Positions 43,663 to 53,401 of a stretch of 64,000 nt of DNA are shown here, piece by piece (the stretch's first letter is position 1; the number at the start of each line of letters is the position of its first letter). The DNA lies in the NCBI RefSeq assembly GCF_900156875.1, contig NZ_LT707406.1, forward strand, positions 1-64,000. The letters are read 5' to 3'. The notes beneath the pieces are model-generated. The model ran no database searches and was not told where the DNA came from. It saw only the letters and a program-made list of their open reading frames with translations. The stretch is from Robertmurraya dakarensis (GTDB taxonomy: Bacteria > Bacillota > Bacilli > Bacillales > Cytobacillaceae). The translations under genes and the position numbers were made by a program.

Positions 43663-44026
43663 CTATCAATAATAAAATAATGTGGATAATAATTAGTATC
43701 GGTATCGAGATTAAAAATAGAATGGAAAAAAGTAATGATTTAGTTTTATTAAATAAACTTCGGATTATGAAATACATACTAATAAGGGCGACACTAATGG
43801 AGCTTACAGTAATTAAAATTTTGAGTTTTGTGTCTGTAAACGGGTCAGTCGGCAATCCGAAATATGTAAGAATTGCAGATAGCGTGAGGCTACCAATAAT
43901 ATAAACACATATGCTTTTTAAAATGTCTTTAAGAGAATATTGTTCTTTAAATATCTTTAATAACAATAGGAACCAAAGCATTGTAGTGATGGATAGAAAA
44001 GTATAAGAATAAAGAAACCCCTCCAT
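43655..44026 (-). CDS. Small four-helix membrane protein (transposon cargo)
   Basis: 123 residues, four hydrophobic segments (about 5-24, 36-58, 67-89 and 97-121). ATG 44026 has GGAGC upstream. No family recognised; no enzymatic motif. As cargo of the transposon beside a YczE-like protein, it may be part of an efflux or stress system, but the sequence does not say so. Confidence 0.6.
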   Translation of the reverse strand: MEGFLYSYTFLSITTMLWFLLLLKIFKEQYSLKDILKSICVYIIGSLTLSAILTYFGLPTDPFTDTKLKILITVSSISVALISMYFIIRSLFNKTKSLLFSILFLISIPILIIIHIILLLIVG

Positions 44027-44283
44027 TTTAAAGCTCCTATATATTATATTGAACTGCTGTTAATAAAGTCCTTTAATAAATTTTAGAACAAGTTGAATTG
44101 TCATTGCTATGACTAAATAATGGAAGGAGAATTATTCCACTAAAGGGGGCTTTAACGCAACAACGGAGATCGCCACTTGGCGGTCTTATTTAATTAAAGG
44201 GCAGGAATGCTCAACAAGGGTATTCGCCTTTTCTTGTTGAAGATAAGCACCCCTAGAGTTGAAGAAGAAAAATAAAAACCATC
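44027..44283. other. Intergenic hairpins within the transposon
   Basis: GATCGCC-ACTT-GGCGGTC (about 44168-44186), followed by TCTTATTT, is terminator-like. A second pair, CAACAAG/CTTGTTG, lies at about 44212-44240. No gene seen. Confidence 0.45.
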
Positions 44284-44928
44284 CTATATAAAATGGTTCT
44301 TATCGTTATCAAAATTTCGTGTTGTACTAGAGTGTCTTAATACAGGATCTATTACTTTTTTAATAAGTGGCATAAAGTAATTGAGTATTCCTCCCCCTAG
44401 ACAAACAGTTAATATAGTGCCAATGCCAATTGGACCATTAAAAATCAGTGCCATTATCAAGAATACGAGATAAATGATTGTTCTCGAGAAAAATACACTT
44501 GTTCTAGATAATTCTTGTATTACTAATGTTAATCGGTCTACTGGAATAGGTGCGAAATTTGTGTGTAAATAAGTTGCAGTTCCTAATCCGACAAGAATTA
44601 AGCCAATCCCAAAACAAATAAGTTTGCTGTACCATAGATCAGGAGTTATGAAAAAGTGCAATAAAAAGAGCCACATATCAAGACCAATGCCAGTTATAAA
44701 TGCCGTTAACAACCCAAGAATTTCAGGTCTATTTCTTTTTAAAAATGAATTACAACATATTAATATTAAAGCTAGTATTATCTCCCAACTTCCCACAGTT
44801 AGCCCGATTTTTATGGACAGTCCTACTAAAAGTGCGTCGAAAGGTGTAGTTCCAATATCTGATAGTATAGTGAGTGAAATACCAAGGGTTAATATTAGAA
44901 TTCCTATTACATAAAAAACATATTTCAA
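44284..44928 (-). CDS. YczE/YitT-type integral membrane protein
   Basis: 214 residues with five or six membrane helices. The N-terminal GISLTILSDIGTTPFDALLVGL and later NFAPIPVDRLTLVIQEL match the YczE/YitT family of uncharacterised Bacillus membrane proteins. It is divergent from the MarR gene, and the shared intergenic region carries two perfect palindromic operators, so it is likely repressed by that MarR protein and may be its main efflux or detoxification target. Substrate unknown. Confidence 0.78.
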   Translation of the reverse strand: MKYVFYVIGILILTLGISLTILSDIGTTPFDALLVGLSIKIGLTVGSWEIILALILICCNSFLKRNRPEILGLLTAFITGIGLDMWLFLLHFFITPDLWYSKLICFGIGLILVGLGTATYLHTNFAPIPVDRLTLVIQELSRTSVFFSRTIIYLVFLIMALIFNGPIGIGTILTVCLGGGILNYFMPLIKKVIDPVLRHSSTTRNFDNDKNHFI

Positions 44929-44958
44929 TTTATTCTACCTCTTTTTTTGTGTGTATTT

Positions 44959-44976
44959 TTGTTGCATTTACAACAA
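44959..44976. promoter_or_regulatory. MarR operator 1
   Basis: TTGTTGCATTTACAACAA, an 18-bp palindrome, in the divergent promoter between the YczE-like gene and marR. Confidence 0.8.
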
Positions 44977-45005
44977 ATTAGATTTAAAATCAATATATGT
45001 TATTT

Positions 45006-45023
45006 TTGTTGTATTTGCAACAA
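45006..45023. promoter_or_regulatory. MarR operator 2
   Basis: TTGTTGTATTTGCAACAA, the same palindrome as operator 1, 47 bp away and 22 bases before the marR start. Confidence 0.8.
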
Positions 45024-45045
45024 AAAAACAAAAGGAGGGATAATC

Positions 45046-45498
45046 ATGAAAGAAATTCTTCGAGAAATTGGAATGATAGCAAGGGCATTAGATTCTATAA
45101 GTAATATAGAATTTAAAGAATATGAGCTTACAAAAGGACAGTATTTGTATGTGGTGCGAATATGTGAAAATCCAGGAATCATTCAAGAAAAGTTAGCTGA
45201 GTTGATTAAAGTAGATCGAACCACAGCAGCTCGTGCTGTAAAGAAACTTGAAGTGAATGGCTTTATTGAAAAGAAAGAAGATGAAAATAACAAAAAGATA
45301 AAAAGACTCTTTCCAACAGAGAAAGGGAAAAATGTTTTTCCTTTTATAAAAAGAGAAAATGATCATTCGAACAATATTGCTTTAGAGGGTTTTTCAGAAA
45401 AAGAAACAGAAACCATATTCAATCTCCTGCAAAGAGTAAGAAAAAATATAGAAAAAGACTGGGAATTTGTTAAAAAGGGAAATAAGAGAAATTATTGA
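45046..45498 (+). CDS. MarR-family regulator
   Basis: 150 residues with the MarR winged HTH (about 40-100): PGIIQEKLAELIKVDRTTAAR, recognition helix DRTTAARAVKKLE, wing KKEDENNKKIKRLFPT. ATG 45046 has AAAGGAGGG 7 bases upstream; the longer frame from 44947 would cross both operators. It heads the marR-paiA-paiB operon and probably represses itself and the divergent membrane gene through the two palindromes. Ligand unknown; polyamines are a reasonable guess given paiA. Confidence 0.9.
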   Translation: MKEILREIGMIARALDSISNIEFKEYELTKGQYLYVVRICENPGIIQEKLAELIKVDRTTAARAVKKLEVNGFIEKKEDENNKKIKRLFPTEKGKNVFPFIKRENDHSNNIALEGFSEKETETIFNLLQRVRKNIEKDWEFVKKGNKRNY

Positions 45499-45505
45499 TT
45501 ATTAA

Positions 45506-46042
<537 letters not shown>

Positions 46043-46063
46043 CTTTTTGAAAGGTGGATTATT

Positions 46064-46675
46064 ATGTATGTTCCTTCAGATTTTAAAGTAAAGGACGAAG
46101 CAACAGCTTACGATATCATAAAAGAACATAGTTTTGCGACGCTTATTTCGGGGCACGATGGAATACCATTTGCAACTCATTTACCTTTAATGTTGAACAA
46201 GGAGAATGCCTACTTATATGGACACTTTGCTCGCTCAAACCCTCAATGGAAAGATATACAAAATCAAACGGTTCTTGCTATTTTTCATGGTCCTCATTGT
46301 TATATCTCCCCATCTTGGTATGAAACGAATCAAGCAGTGCCAACATGGAATTATGTTACAGTTCATGTTTATGGAGAAGTCGAACTTCTACAGGATGAAA
46401 ATGAGTTAATGGACTCTTTACATCAAATGGTTTTGAAATATGAAGCTACTGACAGTTCATATAGATTACAAGATGTAGAAGCTGACTTACTTTCTGGTAT
46501 GAACAAAGGAGTTCAAGGTTTCAAAATAAAAATCAGCAAGATAGAAGGAAAAGCTAAGTTAAGTCAAAATCATTCTTTTCAGCGACAAGAGCTAGTTATT
46601 AATCAACTAGAAAAAATAGCGAATACAGATGAGCAACAGATTGCTTCATTAATGAAGGCAAATTTCAAAAAGTAA
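46064..46675 (+). CDS. paiB: PaiB, FMN-binding split-barrel regulator
   Basis: 203 residues matching the FMN_bind_2/PaiB family: [19 protein letters not shown] (about 43-50), [24 protein letters not shown] and [13 protein letters not shown]. PaiB is described as a negative regulator of protease and sporulation genes together with PaiA. It follows paiA by 21 bp, the same order as in Bacillus subtilis. The pair being mobile and under a MarR regulator is unusual compared with the chromosomal locus. Confidence 0.93.
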   Translation: MYVPSDFKVKDEATAYDIIKEHSFATLISGHDGIPFATHLPLMLNKENAYLYGHFARSNPQWKDIQNQTVLAIFHGPHCYISPSWYETNQAVPTWNYVTVHVYGEVELLQDENELMDSLHQMVLKYEATDSSYRLQDVEADLLSGMNKGVQGFKIKISKIEGKAKLSQNHSFQRQELVINQLEKIANTDEQQIASLMKANFKK

Positions 46676-46692
46676 TTGTTTTATGATATTGC

Positions 46693-46710
46693 ACTAACGG
46701 GTGCGTTAGT
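46693..46710 (+). terminator. Hairpin after paiB
   Basis: ACTAACG-GGTG-CGTTAGT, followed by TTAACATTACATT; weak T content, so a moderate terminator. Confidence 0.5.
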
Positions 46711-46799
46711 TTAACATTACATTATTTGGAAACTGTGAAACCAAAAGAATACGAAGAAAAATATTAAACCCTGATCCTTCTGCTTAGCGTAGAAAAATC

Positions 46800-46861
46800 A
46801 GGGTTTTTATATCCAAAAAATGTCTTAGCGTATAATATCTGCGTTTTGTCGGCAGTACCCC
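46800..46861 (-). repeat. Right terminal inverted repeat of the transposon
   Basis: 62 bp, 60 of 62 positions complementary to the left end; outer end CCCC at 46858-46861. Confidence 0.93.
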
Positions 46862-46866
46862 AACTT
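46862..46866. repeat. Target site duplication AACTT (right)
   Basis: Same five bases as 39785-39789. Confidence 0.9.
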
Positions 46867-47024
46867 GATGATATAGGGACAAATCGTTCAAGAATCGTCC
46901 CAAATATAAAACTACTTAGTATTAATACAAAAAGAGCAACCCCTGAAGGATTGCTCCGAAAGAACATGATTGCAACAACTGTAAAAAGAACTATTTTATT
47001 AAGACTTATATAAGAGTAGTTCAT
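46867..47024 (-). pseudogene. Small membrane ORF interrupted by the transposon
   Basis: The minus frame from 47024 gives two hydrophobic segments (KIVLFTVVAIMFF, ALFVLILSSFIFGTILERF) and then enters the transposon end. Removing the transposon and one AACTT joins it in frame to the left flank (39785 downward), giving CHDPKIKKTLGEQSVKKLHN and a stop about 30 codons on. Its ATG overlaps the end of the IclR gene by 26 bases and has no clear ribosome binding site, so whether it was a real gene is uncertain. Confidence 0.45.
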
Positions 47025-47799
47025 CTGAGATTTTTGAACTATATCGTTTAATTAACTCTATAAATTTCGCTTCGTTATTGTTATTGTCATTTAAACGATA
47101 CATTGGTAAATAAACCCCAATACTACCTACTATTTCTCCTGTATAATTAAAAATAGGTGCAGCAGCAGAAAATACATCCTTAAGGGCTTCCCCTTTGCTA
47201 ATTGCGTAGCCTTTTTCCTTTATATTTACTAATTCTTTTCTTAACTCTATTGGATCTGTTATGGTATTATCCGAGATTTTCGGTAACCCTGTTTCTTGAA
47301 TAACCTGGTCAATGAATTCTTCTTCCATATGAGCTAATATAGTTTTCCTTGCAGCCCCACAGTGAAGAAAGCCAACAGTCACCATGTTTGAATTATGTTT
47401 AATTGGATGTTTTGTTTCTATACTTAAAATTTGTACTGCTCGATGAAGTTTTTTATCTGGAATAACTAGACACACCGTTTCTTCAGTCACATGATTTAAT
47501 TCTTGTAGGATTGGCTGAACAATTTTAGTTAATGAGAAATCTTTTTCAACCAATTTTCCTAAACGAAAGACCTCGTAACCAAGTGAGTAGGTTTTATCTT
47601 TTTCATTTTTTTTAACATAACCCATTGTTTCTAAGGTAAGTAGTGTTCTAAACGCCATTGTTTTCGGAATACCTAATTTAACGGAAATTTCATGGAGTGA
47701 ATATTCATTTCTTTGTTCATTAAAAATTGATAATACACGTAGTGCTCGTTCTACTGTTGAAAGTACATCTGGATTTTTTTGTTCAACTTCAAGTTCCAT
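46999..47799 (-). CDS. IclR-family transcriptional regulator
   Basis: 266 residues. N-terminal winged HTH (YSLHEISVKLGIPKTMAFRTL, about 33-53) and the C-terminal IclR ligand-binding GAF-like domain, with GAARKTILAHM and the conserved end motif AAPIFNYTGEIVGSIGVYLP. It lies at the end of the minus-strand TRAP/CoA-transferase/crotonase cluster and most likely controls it; the palindrome at 53206-53220 upstream of the first gene is a candidate operator. ATG 47799 follows AAGGAGAG. Confidence 0.9.
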   Translation of the reverse strand: MELEVEQKNPDVLSTVERALRVLSIFNEQRNEYSLHEISVKLGIPKTMAFRTLLTLETMGYVKKNEKDKTYSLGYEVFRLGKLVEKDFSLTKIVQPILQELNHVTEETVCLVIPDKKLHRAVQILSIETKHPIKHNSNMVTVGFLHCGAARKTILAHMEEEFIDQVIQETGLPKISDNTITDPIELRKELVNIKEKGYAISKGEALKDVFSAAAPIFNYTGEIVGSIGVYLPMYRLNDNNNNEAKFIELIKRYSSKISDELLLYKS

Positions 47800-48105
47800 T
47801 TACCTTATCTCTCCTTTCCTTCCCGCCATTAGACAAAATTTATCCATATTTATCCACGCTGAAAATATCCACTTGATTCATGATTTTTACATAGAAATAT
47901 GCCTTACGTAGTTTACTATTCTTAATCCACGGCATTGTAAATGGATATTATTTAGGGAAAATAAGACCGCCAAATATACTTGACAGTCTTATACAGAGTC
48001 TTTGACTTGCAAAGTAATTATATTTTCATTTACTTAATCACTCTTTTTAAATATATCATTAGAGAAGATTTTTTCAAATTTATAAAAGACATTAATCTAT
48101 ATCAC
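47800..48105. other. Intergenic region between the IclR gene and dctP
   Basis: No gene. A weak hairpin, AAGACCGCC...GACAGTCTT (about 47962-47990), may end the dctP message. Confidence 0.4.
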
Positions 48106-49197
48106 TTATTCTAATGGGCTCTGTTCAACAAGATTAAGATAATCATCTAAAACTGATTGAGAATCATACCCATTTTTACTCGCTTTTTTTAACCAATCAT
48201 CAAAAGTAGGTTTTTGGATGATGCTATAGATAGATTCTAATTCCTCATTAGATATTTCATACATATCTATACCTTGGATTTTAAACTTTTCTACACTCTC
48301 ATCAAACTCTCCATCCAAATACCTAGAAAAATGCTCCATTGTTGTTTTACCAGCATCAATCATTGCGTTCTGAACATCCTGTGGTAATGATTCCCAAACT
48401 CTTTCGTTAATTACAAAAGAAAATGCTGTTGTTCCAAAAGCGCCATTTGTTGTTGAATATTTAAGTTCCTCTTGTAGACTGTAAGCCTCCCAGTTAGGCA
48501 CCATGTAACTAGTTGCACTGATAGTTCCTCTTTGAAGTGCTACATACTGATCCGGTGCTGGCATGGATATTGGAGAGGCTTTCAACGATTGATAAATCAG
48601 TTCTTGGGTATTACCTGATGCTCTGATTTTCAGACCTTTAAAATCCTCAACGGTTTGAATTTTTTTGTTTGTGGTGCTAACTTGGTAAGGTCCCAATAAT
48701 GCCCCCCAGATTGGTCTCACTCCATTATCTGAGTGTAATCGTTTTAACTCTTCGTTGTTTAGCAACAATTCATTATAAGCTTGACTTCCTTGATAGGTAG
48801 TTTTAAATGTACCTGGTAATTCAGGTACAGTAGATAATAGCAAGCGATCCCCTAAATAGGAAGGGACATTAGAAGCGATATCAGCAACATTATTTTTTAC
48901 AACATCAAGCATACTATCTGCCTTACCTAGCTGTTCTGATGGAAAATGTTCAAATGTTACTTTTCCATCTGTCAACTTTTCAACTTCATCCATCCAAATT
49001 ACAATTCCCTCTTTAGAAATAACGTGTGTAGTGGGAAATGAATCAGCTACTTTTAATGTAATAGTTTCTCCCTCTTTAACATTACCTTCCTTGTCAGTTG
49101 TAGATTCGACTTGTGTTTCATCATTTCCACACGCAGTTATAAAGAAAATTATAAAGATCGCAAAAACACAAACTGCACTTCTTTTAAATTTATTCAT
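48106..49197 (-). CDS. dctP: TRAP transporter substrate-binding lipoprotein
   Basis: About 363 residues. Signal peptide with lipobox IFFITACGN (lipidated Cys), then the DctP binding domain with KIQTVEDFKGLKIRASGN (conserved Arg in LKIRA) and the typical LYEAL-like YVALQRGTISAT segment. ATG 49197 has GGGAGG 7 bases upstream; the frame from 49212 begins with TTG on the ribosome binding site. It follows dctM by 37 bp, giving the order dctQ-dctM-dctP. It resembles the orphan DctP at 33054 in layout but is clearly diverged, so it may take a different acid. Confidence 0.92.
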   Translation of the reverse strand: MNKFKRSAVCVFAIFIIFFITACGNDETQVESTTDKEGNVKEGETITLKVADSFPTTHVISKEGIVIWMDEVEKLTDGKVTFEHFPSEQLGKADSMLDVVKNNVADIASNVPSYLGDRLLLSTVPELPGTFKTTYQGSQAYNELLLNNEELKRLHSDNGVRPIWGALLGPYQVSTTNKKIQTVEDFKGLKIRASGNTQELIYQSLKASPISMPAPDQYVALQRGTISATSYMVPNWEAYSLQEELKYSTTNGAFGTTAFSFVINERVWESLPQDVQNAMIDAGKTTMEHFSRYLDGEFDESVEKFKIQGIDMYEISNEELESIYSIIQKPTFDDWLKKASKNGYDSQSVLDDYLNLVEQSPLE

Positions 49198-49233
49198 CCA
49201 TATTCCTCCCAATATTATTGAAGTAATTAAATA

Positions 49234-50517
49234 TTACATTAATCCGGGTAACCAAGTGACTAAGACTGGAAATGCGATCAAGATTACTAGAATAACAAAG
49301 TCAGCTACAATTAAACGTGCAGCTCCTTTAAATGCTGTACCAAGTGGTACTTTGGCAGCACTTGCAGCGACAAATACATTCAAACCCAATGGAGGAGTAG
49401 CTAAGCCAATTTCTATCGTTTTTGCAATCACAATTCCATACCATATAGGATTAAATCCTAGAGCAACGATCAAAGGAAAAGTTAATGGAATTGTTAGGAA
49501 CAATATCGCCATCTGATCCATGATACATCCTAAAAGCAGATAGGCAATAATGATAATGGCCAAAATAACCCACCTATTCACATCTAGGGATTGTATCATA
49601 TTAATTAAATCCTGTACTGAGCCTGTAATGGTTAAAAAGTAACCGAATATCATTGCGCCAATAATGATAATGAAAATTTTCGCGGTAGTTTGAGCAGTAG
49701 AGGTTAACGCCATTTTTATTCCATTGAAACTAAGTTTTCTTTGAAGTAGCATTATGATTAATGCACAGAATGAACCAAAAGCACCTGCTTCAGTTGGTGT
49801 TACAATTCCACTATAAATAGTAATAATAACAACAAGTGATAACAAGATTACCGACCAAATTCCCTTAAGTGATGACACTCTTTCTTTCATTGAAAAACGT
49901 TCTAAGCTTGGTGCTATATCTTCTCTTTTTCTAACCCAAAGATAAATCGCTGCACAATAGCCTACGACTGTAATTAATCCCGGAATCACCCCAGCGACAA
50001 ATAATTCTGCGATACTAGACTCAGTTAATATCCCGTATATGATTAAGACAGTACTTGGAGGAATAATAAATGCTAGTGTACCTGCAACGCTAACAACCCC
50101 TACAGAAATTTTATCGTCATAACCATACTTCCTCATTTCAGGGACTACAGATGAACTCATCCCTGCAGCTGAAGCAGTAGAAGAACCTGAAACTGCAGCT
50201 AAGCCAGCAGCTGCCATTACCGTTGAAATAGCCATCCCACCTTTATAGTGGCCGAACCATCTAACAGCTGCTGAAAATAATTTTTGCGTCATTTGACCAT
50301 TATTCATAAACTCTGCCATTAATATAAACATCGGCACTGTTGTTAAGGTAAAACTAGCGGCATTTTCAATGGGCGCTGTCTGAAAAATTCCTAACATAGT
50401 GTTAAATCCCATGCTTAACCAAATACCGATACCACCAGCGATCCCTAAAGCGAACCCAACTGGCATGCCAGCAGCCATAAAGAATACTAATATCAAAAAT
50501 GCTATAGCAATCTCCAT
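49234..50517 (-). CDS. dctM: TRAP transporter large permease
   Basis: 427 residues, about 12 membrane helices throughout, standard DctM length. Family segments include MPVGFALGIAGGIG, AAAGLAAVSGSSTASAAGMS, IIPPSTVLIIYG and GLATPPLGLNVFV. It forms the sodium-coupled channel with DctQ. ATG 50517 follows AAAGGAGGG. Together with DctQ and either DctP it imports a carboxylate for this island. Confidence 0.95.
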   Translation of the reverse strand: MEIAIAFLILVFFMAAGMPVGFALGIAGGIGIWLSMGFNTMLGIFQTAPIENAASFTLTTVPMFILMAEFMNNGQMTQKLFSAAVRWFGHYKGGMAISTVMAAAGLAAVSGSSTASAAGMSSSVVPEMRKYGYDDKISVGVVSVAGTLAFIIPPSTVLIIYGILTESSIAELFVAGVIPGLITVVGYCAAIYLWVRKREDIAPSLERFSMKERVSSLKGIWSVILLSLVVIITIYSGIVTPTEAGAFGSFCALIIMLLQRKLSFNGIKMALTSTAQTTAKIFIIIIGAMIFGYFLTITGSVQDLINMIQSLDVNRWVILAIIIIAYLLLGCIMDQMAILFLTIPLTFPLIVALGFNPIWYGIVIAKTIEIGLATPPLGLNVFVAASAAKVPLGTAFKGAARLIVADFVILVILIAFPVLVTWLPGLM

Positions 50518-50614
50518 ATATTAGCCCTCCTTTCAAAATTTAATAAGATGCTTTTCACAATTCAAATCACTATATTGGTTAGTGAAATATCATTATTTAA
50601 ATCTCCTCATATTA

Positions 50615-51127
50615 TTAAGCTTTAAGATTTTTGTCCTTTGGAACCTCTATATTGAAAGATTCAAAGATTTTCAAACCGCAGATTAGTATCAGCATGAACG
50701 ATCCTAACGGCACCCATATATAAGATAGAAACATCGGGACAGAAACTATACCTCCAGTTGAGGCCTTAGTAATCCAGGCATCTAGTGTTAGTAATAATCC
50801 CTCGTAACCTATAGCAGTAAAAAAAACAAGAGCAAATAAATGAGAGATTATATTCAGAACTTTTTGTACTCCAAAAGGTACCTTACTTACTATTAATTCA
50901 AATCGAATATGGTCGTCCTTATAATGCGTATATGCCATACCAAGGAAAACAACCACTACCATTAAATAGGATTCTGTAATGCTATATACCGCAGGTAATG
51001 ATTGATGAAGTATATATCGTGCCATTGCATCTGCTGTAATTAATATCATCATTAATACTAGACCAATCATAGACAATCCATTGAATAAATTATTTAATAG
51101 AAGAATGATCCTTTTTATACTGGCCAC
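50615..51127 (-). CDS. dctQ: TRAP transporter small permease
   Basis: 170 residues with four membrane helices and the DctQ signature ADAMARYILHQSLPAVYSIT (about 29-48). Start GTG 51127, ribosome binding site AGGAAGG close to the stop of the CoA-transferase gene, which it follows by 6 bp, so the two are translationally linked. Helper of DctM. A ~97-bp gap before dctM contains no gene. Confidence 0.92.
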   Translation of the reverse strand: MASIKRIILLLNNLFNGLSMIGLVLMMILITADAMARYILHQSLPAVYSITESYLMVVVVFLGMAYTHYKDDHIRFELIVSKVPFGVQKVLNIISHLFALVFFTAIGYEGLLLTLDAWITKASTGGIVSVPMFLSYIWVPLGSFMLILICGLKIFESFNIEVPKDKNLKA

Positions 51128-51133
51128 CCCTTC

Positions 51134-52327
51134 CTATAAGACACCTTCTTGACGCATCGCATCAATATCTTCTTTTCTATATCCTAATAAAGATAAAACT
51201 TCTTCTGTGTGCTCCCCTAATATAGGTGGATGACAACGAACAGTTGCTGGGGTTGCAGAGAGTTTGATAGGAAAAGCAGGAGTCTTTAAATCTTTTATTG
51301 TAGGATGATTAATATCTACCATCATATTTCTAGCTAGGGCTTGTGGAGAAGTAACAGCTTCACCTACAGAATTAATAGGACCGCAGGGAACTCCTACTTC
51401 ATCAAGCTTTGCACAAATTTCATCACCTGATATTTTACTTAGCCGATCACTTAAGATAGGAATAAGTTTTTCACGATTAGCCACACGTAGTTGATTTGTT
51501 CTATATTCCTCAATTTCCAATAAATCTTCCCAGCCCATTGCTTTACAAGCTTTCACCCATAATCTATCATTTCCAACAGCTAAGATAATATTTTTATCAC
51601 TTGCTTTAAAAATTTGATATGGAACAAGAGAATTATGAGCTTGCCCCATAGGCTTAGGAGAGTTTCCTGTTGCGTAGAACCCTGTTGCTAAATAGTTTAG
51701 CACCATAATTTGACTATCTAACAAACTGCAGTCTACAAACTGTCCTTCACCTGTCTTCTCCCGAGCTAATAAGGCAGCTAATACTCCTAAAGCACCGAGA
51801 ATTCCAGTAGACATATCAGCAATAGAAGGACCGACTTTATATGGAACACCTGGTTCGCCAGTAGTACTCATTAATCCAGAATAACCCTGTAATAACAAAT
51901 CATATCCAGAACGGTACTTTTCCGGACCTGTGCGTCCAAAACCTGATACGGATAAGTATATTAACCTTGAATTTATTTTCTTTAATGTTTCATAATCCAG
52001 ACCCAATTTCTCAGTAGCACCTGTTCGGAAATTTTCTATTAAAATATCACTCTCTTTTACAATTTCATATATGATTTGTTTTCCTTGTTCAGTTTTAAGA
52101 TTTAAAGTTATACTCTTCTTATTTCTGTTTGAACTTAGGAAATAACAACTTTCTCCTTCCCATACTGGTGGTTTAAAGTGTCTTGATTCATCACCTATTT
52201 CAGGTTGTTCAACTTTAATTACTTCAGCTCCTAAATCTCCTAACATTTGACCTGAAATTGGACCAGCTAATGTTCTTGCTAATTCTAAAACCTTCACGCC
52301 TTCCAAAGGCAAAGTCATATATTTCAC
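51134..52327 (-). CDS. Family III CoA-transferase (CaiB/BaiF)
   Basis: 397 residues. N-terminal GVKVLELARTLAGPISGQML, GAEVIKVEQPEIGDESR, the catalytic Asp in GPSIADMSTG (about 168-177), and NSVGEAVTSPQALARNMM near the C-terminus. It moves CoA from a donor thioester to a carboxylic acid without ATP cost. Here it gives a third activation route beside two ligases; likely donor is the end product or succinyl-/acetyl-CoA (not shown). ATG 52327 follows ATGGAGT. Between the crotonase gene (20 bp upstream) and dctQ. Confidence 0.92.
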   Translation of the reverse strand: MKYMTLPLEGVKVLELARTLAGPISGQMLGDLGAEVIKVEQPEIGDESRHFKPPVWEGESCYFLSSNRNKKSITLNLKTEQGKQIIYEIVKESDILIENFRTGATEKLGLDYETLKKINSRLIYLSVSGFGRTGPEKYRSGYDLLLQGYSGLMSTTGEPGVPYKVGPSIADMSTGILGALGVLAALLAREKTGEGQFVDCSLLDSQIMVLNYLATGFYATGNSPKPMGQAHNSLVPYQIFKASDKNIILAVGNDRLWVKACKAMGWEDLLEIEEYRTNQLRVANREKLIPILSDRLSKISGDEICAKLDEVGVPCGPINSVGEAVTSPQALARNMMVDINHPTIKDLKTPAFPIKLSATPATVRCHPPILGEHTEEVLSLLGYRKEDIDAMRQEGVL

Positions 52328-52347
52328 TCCATTAATTTAGTTATGAT

Positions 52348-53106
52348 TTATTTTTTTGAAAGAAATTCATCTAATCTTTTCTGTGGAACATTTGTAGTAA
52401 ATGCTAGAGCAAATTTATTTACACTATCCTGAATTCCGTAATCTAAATGTGAGTTTTGCCATGTTTCAAACAACTCTTTTTGTTGCTTGATCGTGAAAAA
52501 CGGCTTATCAATTAATTTATTAGCATATTCCTTCGCTTTATCTTTCAGTTCTGACTGCTCAACTACATCATTTAAAAATCCAAATTGATTCATTTTTTCC
52601 ACGCTAACTGATTCTCCAATCAATAGCATTTCTTTTGCCAAACTTAGTCCAACATGTTGTTGTAACAGAACAGAATCTAAAACAGAGGGGATTCCTAAGT
52701 TAATTTCTGGCATAGAAAACATGGCATTTTTTGTTGCTATTCGTATATCTGCAGCCATACACATTTCCATTGCCCCTCCAATACAATATCCATTAACAGC
52801 CATAATTACAGGTTGTGGAGTAGTACGAATTAATTCGCATACCATTTTTAACTCAGAAATTAATTCATAGGCATTTTGAGGAGTTAATTGATTGAACTCA
52901 TTGACATGCATTCCTGCGGAAAAAGCCTTTTCCCCACTTCCAGTAAAAATGACAACCCTTACACTTTCATCTTTTGAAATTTTTCTTAAATGCTGACCAA
53001 TTTGTAATAAATTTTCCCTTGTAAGGCAGTTTAACTTCTCTGGTCGATTAAAGATTATCCATTCGATATTACCATCAGTTTCAAAGCGCAATGTATTTTC
53101 TGTCAT
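52348..53106 (-). CDS. Enoyl-CoA hydratase/isomerase family protein, second copy
   Basis: 252 residues, crotonase fold. AFSAGMHVNEF (about 60-70) and NGYCIGGAMEMCMAADI (about 106-122) form the oxyanion hole; INLGIPSVLDSVLL has Asp where the other copy (38817) has Glu after the SV pair, so activity may differ (isomerase, lyase or dehalogenase rather than hydratase). The start is ATG 53106 after TAGGAGGAAAT; the longer frame from 53148 overlaps the ribosome binding site. First gene of the IclR-controlled operon. Confidence 0.9.
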   Translation of the reverse strand: MTENTLRFETDGNIEWIIFNRPEKLNCLTRENLLQIGQHLRKISKDESVRVVIFTGSGEKAFSAGMHVNEFNQLTPQNAYELISELKMVCELIRTTPQPVIMAVNGYCIGGAMEMCMAADIRIATKNAMFSMPEINLGIPSVLDSVLLQQHVGLSLAKEMLLIGESVSVEKMNQFGFLNDVVEQSELKDKAKEYANKLIDKPFFTIKQQKELFETWQNSHLDYGIQDSVNKFALAFTTNVPQKRLDEFLSKK

Positions 53107-53148
53107 AACATTTCCTCCTAAAAATATTTTTTTGGTTTCCTTCCACAA

Positions 53149-53401
53149 ATTTTTAAAGCTACGCCCTTACAGTAACCCCCCCCCCAATAAGTTAATCGAT
53201 TAGAATTCCTATTATAGGAACGTCATTCCTATTAATATATTTCATTTATAAACTACTAGACGATTAAATGTCAATATTTTTTTAAAATACTGAATAATAA
53301 ATTTGTGTTTTATTTTTGAATTCAGTTGCTCTACTTTTGGGATATCCCTTTTAAAATTGTACGTTTTAGAAGGAATACGGGAACGTTTCGATATCTTGAT
53401 C
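53149..53401. other. Promoter region of the CoA-transferase/TRAP operon
   Basis: No gene. Contains a run of 10 C at 53176-53185 and the palindrome at 53206-53220. The homopolymer lies between the operator and the first gene. Confidence 0.5.
53206..53220. promoter_or_regulatory. Palindromic operator candidate for the IclR regulator
   Basis: TTCCTA-TTA-TAGGAA, perfect 6-bp arms, about 100 bases upstream of the crotonase start, followed by a further ATTCCTATT half-site at about 53225. Confidence 0.6.
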
